Shown: piece by piece, positions 1 through 5,022 of the stretch
Layout: each line of letters opens with the position of its first letter
Numbering within the stretch: the first letter of the stretch is position 1
Position numbers and translations under genes: made by a program
Assembly (NCBI GenBank): GCA_005789055.1
Contig: SYAA01000202.1
Coordinates: forward strand, 1-5,022
Direction: 5' to 3'
DNA length: 5,022 bases
Source of the DNA: Actinomycetota bacterium
GTDB lineage: Bacteria; Actinomycetota; Actinomycetes; Mycobacteriales; Mycobacteriaceae
The notes under the pieces: model-generated
Database searches by the model: none
What the model was told of the DNA's origin: nothing
What the model saw: only the letters and a program-made list of their open reading frames with translations

Positions 1-1173
1 GCCCCAGAATCCGCTCTCGACCTCTTCGCGGGTCTTGGTCTTCTGGGTTTTGTCGGCCACCCAATCGATGATGTTCCGGGACACCGACCAGTTGCGCAGG
101 AACGGCACCCTCAGCAGGGTTCGGACCCCCAGTGCATCGACATTCGGCCCGAGGATGGCAAGGATCGCGGCGAGCACGGTGATCGACAGCACCGCCGCCA
201 GCATCACCGAGGCGATGATTGCGTAGGTGATCGACTTGAGGAACCCCTGCGGGAACAGCAGCAGTGGCAGCGACGACGCCACGATGATGACGGCGGAGAA
301 GACCACTGTTCGTCCGGCGGTCATCACCGTGCGCCGGACCGCGGCTTCGGTGTCGTAGCCCTCAGCGAGCTCCTCTCGGAATCGGCTGACGATGAACAGT
401 CCGTAATCGATTGCGATACCGAGGCCGATCAGGGTGACGACCGGTTGGGCGAAGAAGTGCACCGGCGCGAAGTCGGCGACGAACCGCATGATGCCCAATG
501 CACCGAGGATCGTCAGACCGCCGATGATGGCCGGCAGGCTGGCCGCCACCACCCCACCGAAGACGAAGAAGAGCAGGACAGCCACCAGCGGAATCGCGGC
601 GATCTCGGCACGTTTCTGGTCGACGCCGATGGTCCCGGTGAGCTCATTGGCAAGTGGGTTGAGCCCGGCCAGCTTGATGTCGCCGTCGTTGATCTGTTTC
701 AGGTCGGGTGCGACGTCCTGGTAGTTCTTCAGGATCTCGTCGTCGTTGTCGCCCTCCAGTGGAATGCTGACGAACGTCTGCCGCATGTCCTGGGTTTTCA
801 TCTGGGCGACCGTGGCGTCGGTGCTGTCGGGGGCTCGTAGCCAGCCCGCCCAGCCGGCCACCTTGTCGTCGTGCTTGGCGACGAAGGCGTCGAGTTCCTC
901 CACGGTCCGCTGAGACCACTGTGGATCGTCGACCTTTGTATCGCCCGGTGGAGTCAGGATGGCCACGACATGGCTGGTTCGGTCCCGGCCGTAGGCGCCG
1001 TCGGCCAGCAGCGAGGCCTGTACTGACTGGCTGCCCTCGTCGTAGAAACCGCTCTGGGTGACGTACTTGCCGAGGTCCATCCCGTAGATGCCGCCGCCCA
1101 CACACAGCGCGACCATGAGACCGATGACGATGTAGCGATACCGGTACACGGTCCGACCCCACCAGGCGAACAC
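1..1173 (-). CDS. mmpL3: MmpL3, trehalose monomycolate transporter of the RND/MMPL family (N-terminal 391 residues; 3' end outside window)
   Basis: MmpL3 is the essential inner-membrane, proton-driven flippase/exporter that moves trehalose monomycolate towards the periplasm for mycolic acid assembly. Reading leftward from GTG at 1173 the frame stays open to base 1. The product starts MFAWWGRTVYRYRYIVIG, nearly identical to known mycobacterial MmpL3. Visible parts are TM1 (about residues 13-32), a large periplasmic porter subdomain (about 35-185), TM2 (190-209), TM3 (213-232), TM4 (240-263), TM5 (289-307) and TM6 (316-341), then a cytosolic stretch ending REEVESGFWG. TM4 carries the Asp-Tyr pair of the proton relay (D256, Y257 in GIAIDYGLF); the partner pair in TM10 lies beyond the window. 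The full protein is usually about 940-1010 residues, so well over half is missing. The start is supported by AAGGAG 7 nt upstream. It lies 48 bp downstream of the NYN gene, probably on the same transcript. No disrupted frame is seen. Confidence 0.96.
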   Translation of the reverse strand, partial: MFAWWGRTVYRYRYIVIGLMVALCVGGGIYGMDLGKYVTQSGFYDEGSQSVQASLLADGAYGRDRTSHVVAILTPPGDTKVDDPQWSQRTVEELDAFVAKHDDKVAGWAGWLRAPDSTDATVAQMKTQDMRQTFVSIPLEGDNDDEILKNYQDVAPDLKQINDGDIKLAGLNPLANELTGTIGVDQKRAEIAAIPLVAVLLFFVFGGVVAASLPAIIGGLTILGALGIMRFVADFAPVHFFAQPVVTLIGLGIAIDYGLFIVSRFREELAEGYDTEAAVRRTVMTAGRTVVFSAVIIVASSLPLLLFPQGFLKSITYAIIASVMLAAVLSITVLAAILAILGPNVDALGVRTLLRVPFLRNWSVSRNIIDWVADKTQKTKTREEVESGFWG

Positions 1174-1179
1174 TCAATC

Positions 1180-1185
1180 TCCTTA
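1180..1185 (-). promoter_or_regulatory. Ribosome binding site of mmpL3
   Basis: On the minus strand AAGGAG precedes the GTG start codon by 7 nt (AAGGAGATTGAGTG). It is among the best Shine-Dalgarno matches in the window and fixes the mmpL3 start at 1173. Confidence 0.75.
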
Positions 1186-1192
1186 CTGACGA

Positions 1193-1216
1193 CCGAACCT
1201 CTGCTGACCGGTTCGG
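1193..1216. repeat. 7-bp inverted repeat between the NYN gene and mmpL3
   Basis: CCGAACC (1193-1199) and GGTTCGG (1210-1216) form a perfect 7-bp stem with a 10-nt loop. It occupies the middle of the 48-bp gap, ending 8 nt before the mmpL3 ribosome binding site in the direction of transcription. There is no T-run after it on the minus strand, so it is not a classical intrinsic terminator. It could be an mRNA processing or stabilising hairpin, or an operator. The inverted repeat is seen directly; any role is inference. Confidence 0.4.
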
Positions 1217-1221
1217 CAGCC

Positions 1222-1911
1222 CTACAGTCGTGAATTCAGTAGCGCGGACAGCGGCCGGAATGGCGCAAGCCATGCCCCGTGTTCCGGCAACGAATCCAGG
1301 CCGATTCGCGGCAACGGCTCACGGAAGACACCGGGGATGTCTTCCAAGTCGACGAAATCCAAGCTATCCGACGCTAACGCCCAGCTTGCGTGTTCGCGAA
1401 ATCCCAGCACGCTCACCGGAGTGCCCGCTCGCGTGATGGCTTCGAGGGGAATCCGGAAAGCCTGCCCGTCCGCCGACGCCACCAGCAGGTTTGCCAGGCC
1501 TTCAGAGTTCCGCAGGGCGATGTGGGCCAGCATGTCGGCATCGACGTCGCTGTCCTCGTCCACCTTGGGTTTGGCGAACACCGCGAAGCCGACATTGCGC
1601 AGTGCCTCCACCCAGGGGCGGACGACGTCGGCGCTACCGGCGGCGATATTGGTGAACACCGTGGCCTCGGGTTCCAGAACCGTTCCCGGGTGCTCGGCGG
1701 CCAAGTCCGCGGTGCGGTGGAGCAGCCAGCGTCCGAGGGCATCGAATCGCGGCCGGTGCGCCGCGGTGGGCCGGCCGCCCAGAATCGAACCAAGCCCCAT
1801 GTCGAGGTTGGGTGCATCCCAGATCAGCAGCACGCGCTTGGAAGCCGGTCCCGGATCCGGTCCGACCGGGCCCGGCGGGGCGGCCTGCGTGGTCTCATCG
1901 ATCACGGTCAC
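1222..1911 (-). CDS. NYN domain (PIN-like) protein, putative ribonuclease, Rv0207c-like
   Basis: This is a 229-residue soluble protein with no signal peptide or membrane segment. After a Pro/Gly-rich N-terminal tail (to about residue 24) comes a NYN/PIN-like fold. The first strand is VLLIWDAPNLDMGLG, with acidic D32 and D37 and N35. An acidic cluster EDSDVDADM follows (D122, D124, D126), then LLVASADGQAF with D148. These match the acidic metal-binding positions of NYN nucleases, so a metal-dependent RNase role is likely. The substrate is unknown. Position and sequence fit Rv0207c of M. tuberculosis. I chose GTG at 1911 because it forms a 4-bp GTGA overlap with the trmB stop and has a weak GGTGA upstream. 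GTG at 1926 would add five residues and has no visible Shine-Dalgarno. Coupling to trmB suggests a tRNA or RNA-related job, which is inference. The last 30 or so residues (IGLDSLPEHGAWLAPFRPL) lie outside the core. Confidence 0.88.
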   Translation of the reverse strand: MTVIDETTQAAPPGPVGPDPGPASKRVLLIWDAPNLDMGLGSILGGRPTAAHRPRFDALGRWLLHRTADLAAEHPGTVLEPEATVFTNIAAGSADVVRPWVEALRNVGFAVFAKPKVDEDSDVDADMLAHIALRNSEGLANLLVASADGQAFRIPLEAITRAGTPVSVLGFREHASWALASDSLDFVDLEDIPGVFREPLPRIGLDSLPEHGAWLAPFRPLSALLNSRL

Positions 1912-2675
1912 GGTTGTTTCACCCACAGGAATTCGTTCACCGCGTCGCCTGCGTGACGGGCTTTCGACTCGTACTTGGTGGCCGGCCTCTCCGTTGAGAT
2001 GGCCAGCGGCTCACCCGGCCGGGCCGGGCGAAGTCCTGGTTCGGCATTCCCGACCACCGCGATCTGCTCGGCGTATCCCCGGTGGTCGGTGGCGACGTGC
2101 AGGACGCCCCCGGGGCGTAACCGCCCGGTGATCAGAGCGACGGTCGGCGGCTGAAACAGCCGACGTTTGTGGTGGCGGGACTTCGGCCACGGGTCGGGAA
2201 AGAACATCCGTACGCCGGTGAGCGAACCGGGGCGCACCAGATGTTCGAGGACGTCGATGCCGTCGCCCCGGATCAAGCGGATGTTAGAGATGGCCTCACG
2301 GTCGATGGCGCACAGTAATTGAGCGAGGCCGCGGCGGTAGACCTCGACGGCGATGACGTCGATATCGGGCTCCGCGGCAGCCATTGCCAGCGTTGAAGTG
2401 CCTGTGCCGCAACCGATCTCGAGAACCAGCGGTGCAGTGCGGCTGAACCAGGCCTCGGTATCGAGTGGTTCACCGTGTTCCTTGTCGCCCGACTCGGTTG
2501 GCCGGGCCAGCATCCCGATCCGCGGCCAGAGCCGGTCCCAGGCCTCCTGCTGGGCTTCGGTCAGGGCCGCCCGCCGCGAGCGGAAACTACTCACCCGCCG
2601 GTGGGTATGCGCCGGGATGTCGGGCACGGTCGAGCCGCCCTGGCGCTGGGTGTGCATTTGACCATGGTGGCCCAT
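1908..2675 (-). CDS. trmB: tRNA (guanine-N7-)-methyltransferase TrmB
   Basis: TrmB transfers a methyl group from S-adenosylmethionine to N7 of G46 in the variable loop of tRNAs, in the cytosol. The 255-residue product has the family signatures in order. These are the SAM-binding motif I VLEIGCGTGTSTLA (GCGTG at residues 88-92), the acidic end of the second strand (AVEVYRRGLAQLL, E111), the hallmark FPDPWPKSRHHKRRLF (159-174), TDHRGYAE (196-203) and the C-terminal PATKYESKA (231-239) that binds substrate. The ATG at 2675 was chosen because MGHHGQMH resembles the start of the M. tuberculosis protein. An ATG at 2765 in the same frame would give 285 residues but would leave only 6 bp to the divergent gene, with no room for promoters. 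No strong Shine-Dalgarno is visible before 2675; ATG at 2657 is another option. It is the first gene of the leftward block and overlaps the NYN gene by 4 bp. Confidence 0.93.
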   Translation of the reverse strand: MGHHGQMHTQRQGGSTVPDIPAHTHRRVSSFRSRRAALTEAQQEAWDRLWPRIGMLARPTESGDKEHGEPLDTEAWFSRTAPLVLEIGCGTGTSTLAMAAAEPDIDVIAVEVYRRGLAQLLCAIDREAISNIRLIRGDGIDVLEHLVRPGSLTGVRMFFPDPWPKSRHHKRRLFQPPTVALITGRLRPGGVLHVATDHRGYAEQIAVVGNAEPGLRPARPGEPLAISTERPATKYESKARHAGDAVNEFLWVKQP

Positions 2676-2771
2676 GAACAGCGGGGCATGACCACCCGGA
2701 TACAGATTGATACCCAACAGTTGTCTTTGGCCTGACTCGCGGGCAATCGGGGTGGCTGCCACCATGGCCCG
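2676..2771. promoter_or_regulatory. Divergent intergenic region between trmB and the Rv0209-like gene
   Basis: This 96-bp gap must hold the start signals for two diverging genes if trmB begins at 2675. It is more A/T-rich at 2700-2730 than its surroundings, with GATAC occurring twice (2699-2703 and 2709-2713). No convincing -35/-10 pair could be read on either strand. On the minus strand TATCAA is the best -10-like hexamer, but it lacks a good -35. The promoter role is inferred from geometry alone. Confidence 0.35.
2751..2763. repeat. Perfect short palindrome GGTGGCTGCCACC
   Basis: GGTGGC (2751-2756) and GCCACC (2758-2763) are exact reverse complements around a single T. The palindrome lies 8 bp before the ATG of the rightward gene and inside the divergent gap. 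It could be a regulator-binding site or chance in GC-rich DNA. The symmetry is seen directly; the function is unknown. Confidence 0.3.
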
Positions 2772-3767
2772 ATGGACGACGGTCCACTCGCCGCGGTGCT
2801 GGCCGCCGGTGCCGCCGTGCTCGATGAACCGGCCCTGTCGCGTCTGAGCGCCGACCTGAGCGCGCCCCTGCGGGTGGGCGTCTGCGGCCGACCGGGTGCC
2901 GGCCGGGCCGCAGTGCGTCGTGCGCTGCGGGGCGCGGGCCTTGTGGTGACGGCCCCGGGCGTGGCCGCTGACGTCGGCGTCTATGTCTTCACCGAAAGCC
3001 TCACCCCCGATGACCGCGCCGCTCTCGCCGATGCCCGCCTGCCCACGGTGGCAGTACTCAACAAGGCCGATCTCGCCGGGTTTCGGGGTGATGGACCCAT
3101 GGCGATCGCCGCGGCACGGTGCCGTGAGCTGCAGTCCAGCACCGGGGTGCCGACCAGGCCGCTGGCCGCGCTGTTGGCGGTCGCCGCCGGCGATCCCGCC
3201 GTACTTGATCCCGAACTCATGACGGCACTGCGGGCGCTGAATGGGTCGGCAGGGGTGAACCCGGCGCTATTGAGCCTGGGAATCCGGCGCCGGCTGCTGG
3301 CCGAGTTGGATCTATTCGGGATCGCCAATGCCGTGGCGGCGGTATCCGGTGGCGCGGATCCGGCAGCGCTGGCTGCGCTGTTTCGCCAGCTCAGCGGAGT
3401 GAACTCGGTGATTGGGGAGATTGATCGGGTGGGCGCGCCGTCGAGGTACCGCCGCCTGGTCGATGCCTTGGCGCCACTGGTCGGTCAGTCGGTCGGTCCT
3501 CGCGGCGCCCGGGTGGCGGAGTTCCTCGCCGGCGACGCCGTCGTCCTGGCGCGCAGGGCCGCCGCGGGCGACGTCCTGACCGCCGCGGGAGAGATTCCGG
3601 CGGGGGAGATTCCGGACGATTCCGGCGGACCCGACGCCGCGCTGCGCCGGGCGATCTCCTTTCAGCGCTACGCACGCGGCCCGGCGGTGGTGCTGCACCG
3701 TGCCTGCGGTGCCGACATCGTGCGCGGTGAGCTGCGGCTGTGGCGGCGGGCCGCCCGATGCCCATGA
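2772..3767 (+). CDS. Conserved hypothetical protein with degenerate P-loop GTPase-like domain (Rv0209-like)
   Basis: This 331-residue product is Ala/Arg/Leu-rich and has no clear membrane segment. The N-terminal half looks like a P-loop GTPase fold. LRVGVCGRPGAGRAAVRRAL (residues 33-52) sits where a Walker A motif GxxxxGK[ST] would be, but G39-x4-G44 is followed by Arg-Ala instead of Lys-Ser/Thr. Next come a hydrophobic strand VGVYVFTE (68-75) and TVAVLNKADL (92-101), a textbook NKxD guanine-specificity motif (N97-D100). A STGVPTRPLAALLA segment (123-136) is in the place of the G5 loop. The C-terminal half is helical, as in dynamin-like or Era-like multidomain GTPases. Nucleotide binding without hydrolysis, or lost activity, is an inference. 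Gene order matches Rv0209 of M. tuberculosis, which has no function that I know of. The start at 2772 has no strong ribosome binding site, and an in-frame stop at 2733 rules out a longer version. The stop overlaps the next gene by 4 bp. Confidence 0.85.
   Translation: MDDGPLAAVLAAGAAVLDEPALSRLSADLSAPLRVGVCGRPGAGRAAVRRALRGAGLVVTAPGVAADVGVYVFTESLTPDDRAALADARLPTVAVLNKADLAGFRGDGPMAIAAARCRELQSSTGVPTRPLAALLAVAAGDPAVLDPELMTALRALNGSAGVNPALLSLGIRRRLLAELDLFGIANAVAAVSGGADPAALAALFRQLSGVNSVIGEIDRVGAPSRYRRLVDALAPLVGQSVGPRGARVAEFLAGDAVVLARRAAAGDVLTAAGEIPAGEIPDDSGGPDAALRRAISFQRYARGPAVVLHRACGADIVRGELRLWRRAARCP
3591..3615 (+). repeat. Short tandem duplication, 15-bp period
   Basis: GAGATTCCGG occurs at 3591-3600 and again at 3606-3615, giving the in-frame repeat EIPAG-EIPDD at residues 274-283 of the P-loop protein. 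GATTCCGGCGG follows at 3618-3628 as a partial third copy. This looks like replication slippage in a flexible, Gly/Pro/Asp-rich linker. Confidence 0.5.
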
Positions 3768-4831
3768 GTGAGCGCCCAACCATCCTGGTGACCGGCCCGG
3801 CACTGGCCGGCGTGACCGCAGTGGCCCGCGCACTGCAGGTGCGGTTGGGTCCCGGGTATCGCGTGGTCGAATGCCTCGGCCCCGGTGAGCGGTCAGCGAC
3901 CGTGGTCTTCGTCAGCTCCGCGGCCGCTCCGATGGCCGACGCCGACGCAGCCTTACTCGACGACGCTGCAGCCGACACCGACGCGGTGGTGGGCGCGGTG
4001 TCCAAGATCGACGTTCACCGCACCTGGCCGCAGGTACTCGAGGCCAACCGCAACCGCTATCCGCATCTGGCCTGGGTGGGAGTCGCGGCCAACCCGCAGA
4101 TCGGGGCAGTGAGACTGGACCGGCTTGCCGGGGCGGTGCTCGCGACGCTGGCCCTCTGTGGGCGGGAGCGTTCCCGCGGCGGCGAACCCGCGCCGCAGTC
4201 GCGTGCCGCACGGACGTTGTTGCTGCGCAGCCGGATTCAGCAGGCCCGGGTGCACCTCGGCGGGCAGGCTCGCGCACTGTGCGCGAGCCTGCGCGCCGAA
4301 TTGCGCCACGAGGCGGCCGGGGTACCGCGGGGCGGGGTCGATGCGTTCTGTTCGCGGGCGCATCGCCGGTCAACGCAGGTGGCAGCGGAGTTCGACGCCA
4401 CGCTGAGCACGACGCTGCCCCGCCTCATCGGTCTTCCGGCGGGGCCGTTCTCGGCACCGTCGTGTCCGGCGCTCGAGTCGTATCTGCCGCGCTTCGGCCA
4501 CCCGCGATCGGACGACCGGTTGGCCGTCCTGCTCAGCGTCGGCTTCGGTCTCGGAGTGACGTTCACCGTGGGGCGGTCGCTGGTCTATCTGGTGCCCGCC
4601 TGGTGGCCAGCCGTCGTCGCGGGTTGTATCGCAGCCGGCATCGCACTGACCTTCTGGGTGATCCGAACCCGCAGCCTTATGGCCGAGCGTGCGGCGCTGG
4701 ATCGGTGGTCAGCGGAACTTGCCGCCGGCCTGCGCGCGGCCCTGGACGATCAGCTGGTGATCCAACTGCTGGCGGCCGAAACCGCCCTGGCGGCACGTTC
4801 GGGGATTGGGCCGTCGCGCGATCGGACATAA
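3764..4831 (+). CDS. Conserved hypothetical membrane protein with degenerate P-loop GTPase-like domain (Rv0210-like)
   Basis: This 355-residue product has an N-terminal P-loop-like region, TILVTGPALAGVTAVARAL (residues 6-24). Here G11-x4-G16-Val-Thr keeps the Walker A spacing and Thr but has Val in place of the essential Lys. VVFVSSAA (47-54) and AVVGAVSKIDVHRTW (74-88) follow; SKID resembles the [NT]KxD guanine motif. A mostly helical, Arg-rich middle (140-220) leads to two adjacent transmembrane segments (about 253-277 and 280-300, VLLSVGFGLGVTF and WWPAVVAGCIAAGIALTFWVI). The protein ends in an amphipathic helical tail (305-345). A GTPase-like head with a C-terminal paired membrane hairpin recalls bacterial dynamin-like proteins, but the missing lysine argues against normal hydrolysis. 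Start choice: ATG at 3764 gives an ATGA overlap with the upstream gene, indicating translational coupling; ATG at 3758 and GTG at 3740 are alternatives. It corresponds by position to Rv0210. Function is not established. Confidence 0.84.
   Translation: MSERPTILVTGPALAGVTAVARALQVRLGPGYRVVECLGPGERSATVVFVSSAAAPMADADAALLDDAAADTDAVVGAVSKIDVHRTWPQVLEANRNRYPHLAWVGVAANPQIGAVRLDRLAGAVLATLALCGRERSRGGEPAPQSRAARTLLLRSRIQQARVHLGGQARALCASLRAELRHEAAGVPRGGVDAFCSRAHRRSTQVAAEFDATLSTTLPRLIGLPAGPFSAPSCPALESYLPRFGHPRSDDRLAVLLSVGFGLGVTFTVGRSLVYLVPAWWPAVVAGCIAAGIALTFWVIRTRSLMAERAALDRWSAELAAGLRAALDDQLVIQLLAAETALAARSGIGPSRDRT
4264..4292. repeat. Perfect 13-bp inverted repeat with 3-nt loop inside the Rv0210-like gene
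   Basis: The left arm (4264-4276, starting GCAGGCTC) and the right arm (4280-4292, ending GAGCCTGC) are exact reverse complements, separated by CTG. The repeat lies wholly in the coding frame (residues 167-177, around ARALCASLRA). It would form a very stable GC-rich hairpin in mRNA, or a cruciform in DNA. No T-run follows on either side. It may be chance from Ala/Arg/Leu codon bias, or a selected element. Confidence 0.6.
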
Positions 4832-4927
4832 TCTGTTCCCCGACGGCTTTGCGGTTAACTGTGGGCGGTTTAGCGGCGGGCAGCGCGCCCGCGTTAATCT
4901 GATCGCAACTCAAGTGGGAGACACCAA
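4832..4927 (+). promoter_or_regulatory. Leader and promoter region of pckG
   Basis: This 96-bp gap separates the Rv0210-like stop codon from pckG. It contains a good SigA-type -10 hexamer, TAATCT at 4895-4900, 27 nt before the pckG ATG, which would give a short 5' leader of about 20 nt. The expected -35 position (near 4871-4877) is GC-rich and matches poorly, as is common in mycobacterial promoters. A 6-bp inverted repeat GCGGGC/GCCCGC (4876-4881 and 4887-4892) lies just upstream of the -10. It could act as an operator or as a weak terminator for the upstream transcript. The palindrome GTTAAC is at 4854-4859. Confidence 0.4.
4916..4920 (+). promoter_or_regulatory. Ribosome binding site of pckG
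   Basis: GGGAG lies 7 nt before the ATG at 4928 (GGGAGACACCAAATG). This is good Shine-Dalgarno spacing and supports the pckG start codon. Confidence 0.7.
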
Positions 4928-5022
4928 ATGACCTCAGCGACCATTCCCGGTCTGGACAACGCACCGACCAAGCACGCCGGCTTGCTCAGCTGGGTCCGCG
5001 AGGTCGCCGAACTCACCGGACC
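4928..5022 (+). CDS. pckG: Phosphoenolpyruvate carboxykinase, GTP-dependent (N-terminal 31 residues; 3' end outside window)
   Basis: The open frame from ATG at 4928 gives [20 protein letters not shown] and then [11 protein letters not shown]. This is almost the same as the start of the mycobacterial GTP-dependent PEP carboxykinase (Rv0211, also called pckA). The enzyme interconverts oxaloacetate plus GTP and phosphoenolpyruvate plus GDP plus CO2 in the cytosol. It is the entry step of gluconeogenesis and is needed for growth on fatty acids. The catalytic motifs (P-loop, metal and PEP sites) lie further downstream and cannot be checked here. The family is about 606 residues long, so only 5 percent is visible. 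The identification rests on the N-terminal match, the Shine-Dalgarno at 4916 and the conserved neighbourhood. It probably has its own promoter in the preceding gap. Confidence 0.9.
   Translation, partial: MTSATIPGLDNAPTKHAGLLSWVREVAELTG

Noticed and set aside
644..1273. Minus-strand open frame of 209 codons overlapping mmpL3
   Set aside because: It is the shifted frame of the mmpL3 coding sequence. The MmpL3 frame gives an almost family-identical protein, whereas this one is an Arg/Gly-rich string with no domain.
1337..2131. Long plus-strand open frame of 264 codons opposite the NYN and trmB genes
   Set aside because: It is antisense to two genes with clear family motifs. Its translation is Ser/Arg/Pro-rich without any recognisable domain. 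Long antisense frames are expected in high-GC DNA.
3391..4005. Minus-strand open frame of 204 codons across the junction of the two P-loop-like genes
   Set aside because: It is antisense to both genes and extremely Arg/Pro-rich, with no motif. It is consistent with GC-driven absence of stop codons.
4876..4900. Intrinsic terminator after the Rv0210-like gene
   Set aside because: The stem is only 6 bp and is followed by GTTAATCT rather than a T-run. The same bases are better explained as part of the pckG promoter, so it is described there and not called a terminator.
4279..4902. Plus-strand open frame of 207 codons overlapping the Rv0210-like gene
   Set aside because: It is in a different frame from the overlap-coupled gene. 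It lacks membrane segments or motifs and runs through the promoter region of pckG.
1..5022. tRNA or rRNA genes, CRISPR arrays, insertion sequences, phage or integron features
   Set aside because: I found no spaced repeat array, transposase, terminal inverted repeats with target duplication, or tRNA-like sequence. The gene order is that of a conserved chromosomal core.

Overview
This is high-GC DNA (roughly two-thirds G+C) with actinobacterial codon use. The gene order matches, from memory, the Mycobacterium tuberculosis segment mmpL3 (Rv0206c) - Rv0207c - trmB (Rv0208c) - Rv0209 - Rv0210 - pckG/pckA (Rv0211). The first residues of the pckG product and the 391 visible residues of the MmpL3-like protein closely resemble the mycobacterial proteins. 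The source is therefore very probably the chromosome of a Mycobacterium or Mycolicibacterium species, most likely a non-tuberculous one, in a conserved core region. I see no sign of mobile DNA.

Layout. A leftward block occupies 1-2675. trmB (tRNA guanine-N7 methyltransferase) is read first. It overlaps a NYN-domain protein gene, which is followed after 48 bp by mmpL3, the trehalose monomycolate flippase/transporter gene. Only the N-terminal 391 codons of mmpL3 lie inside the window. A divergent intergenic region (2676-2771) separates this block from a rightward block. That block holds two hypothetical genes joined by a 4-bp ATGA overlap (2772-3767 and 3764-4831). A 96-bp gap with a likely promoter follows, then the first 31 codons of pckG (GTP-dependent PEP carboxykinase), cut off by the window edge.

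How the genes relate. MmpL3 is the essential inner-membrane exporter of mycolic acid precursors. TrmB modifies tRNA, and the NYN protein is a presumed RNA-cleaving enzyme, so the leftward transcript mixes RNA metabolism with envelope assembly. The two rightward hypothetical proteins each have a P-loop-like N-terminus without the catalytic lysine but keep an NKxD-like guanine-recognition motif, and the second has a pair of transmembrane segments. They look like a co-translated, degenerate GTPase or dynamin-like pair. This is the least understood and most interesting part of the window.

Smaller structural signals include a perfect 13-bp inverted repeat with a 3-nt loop inside the second hypothetical gene. 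There are also short palindromes in all three intergenic gaps and a nearly identical 10-bp motif at both ends of the gap before pckG.
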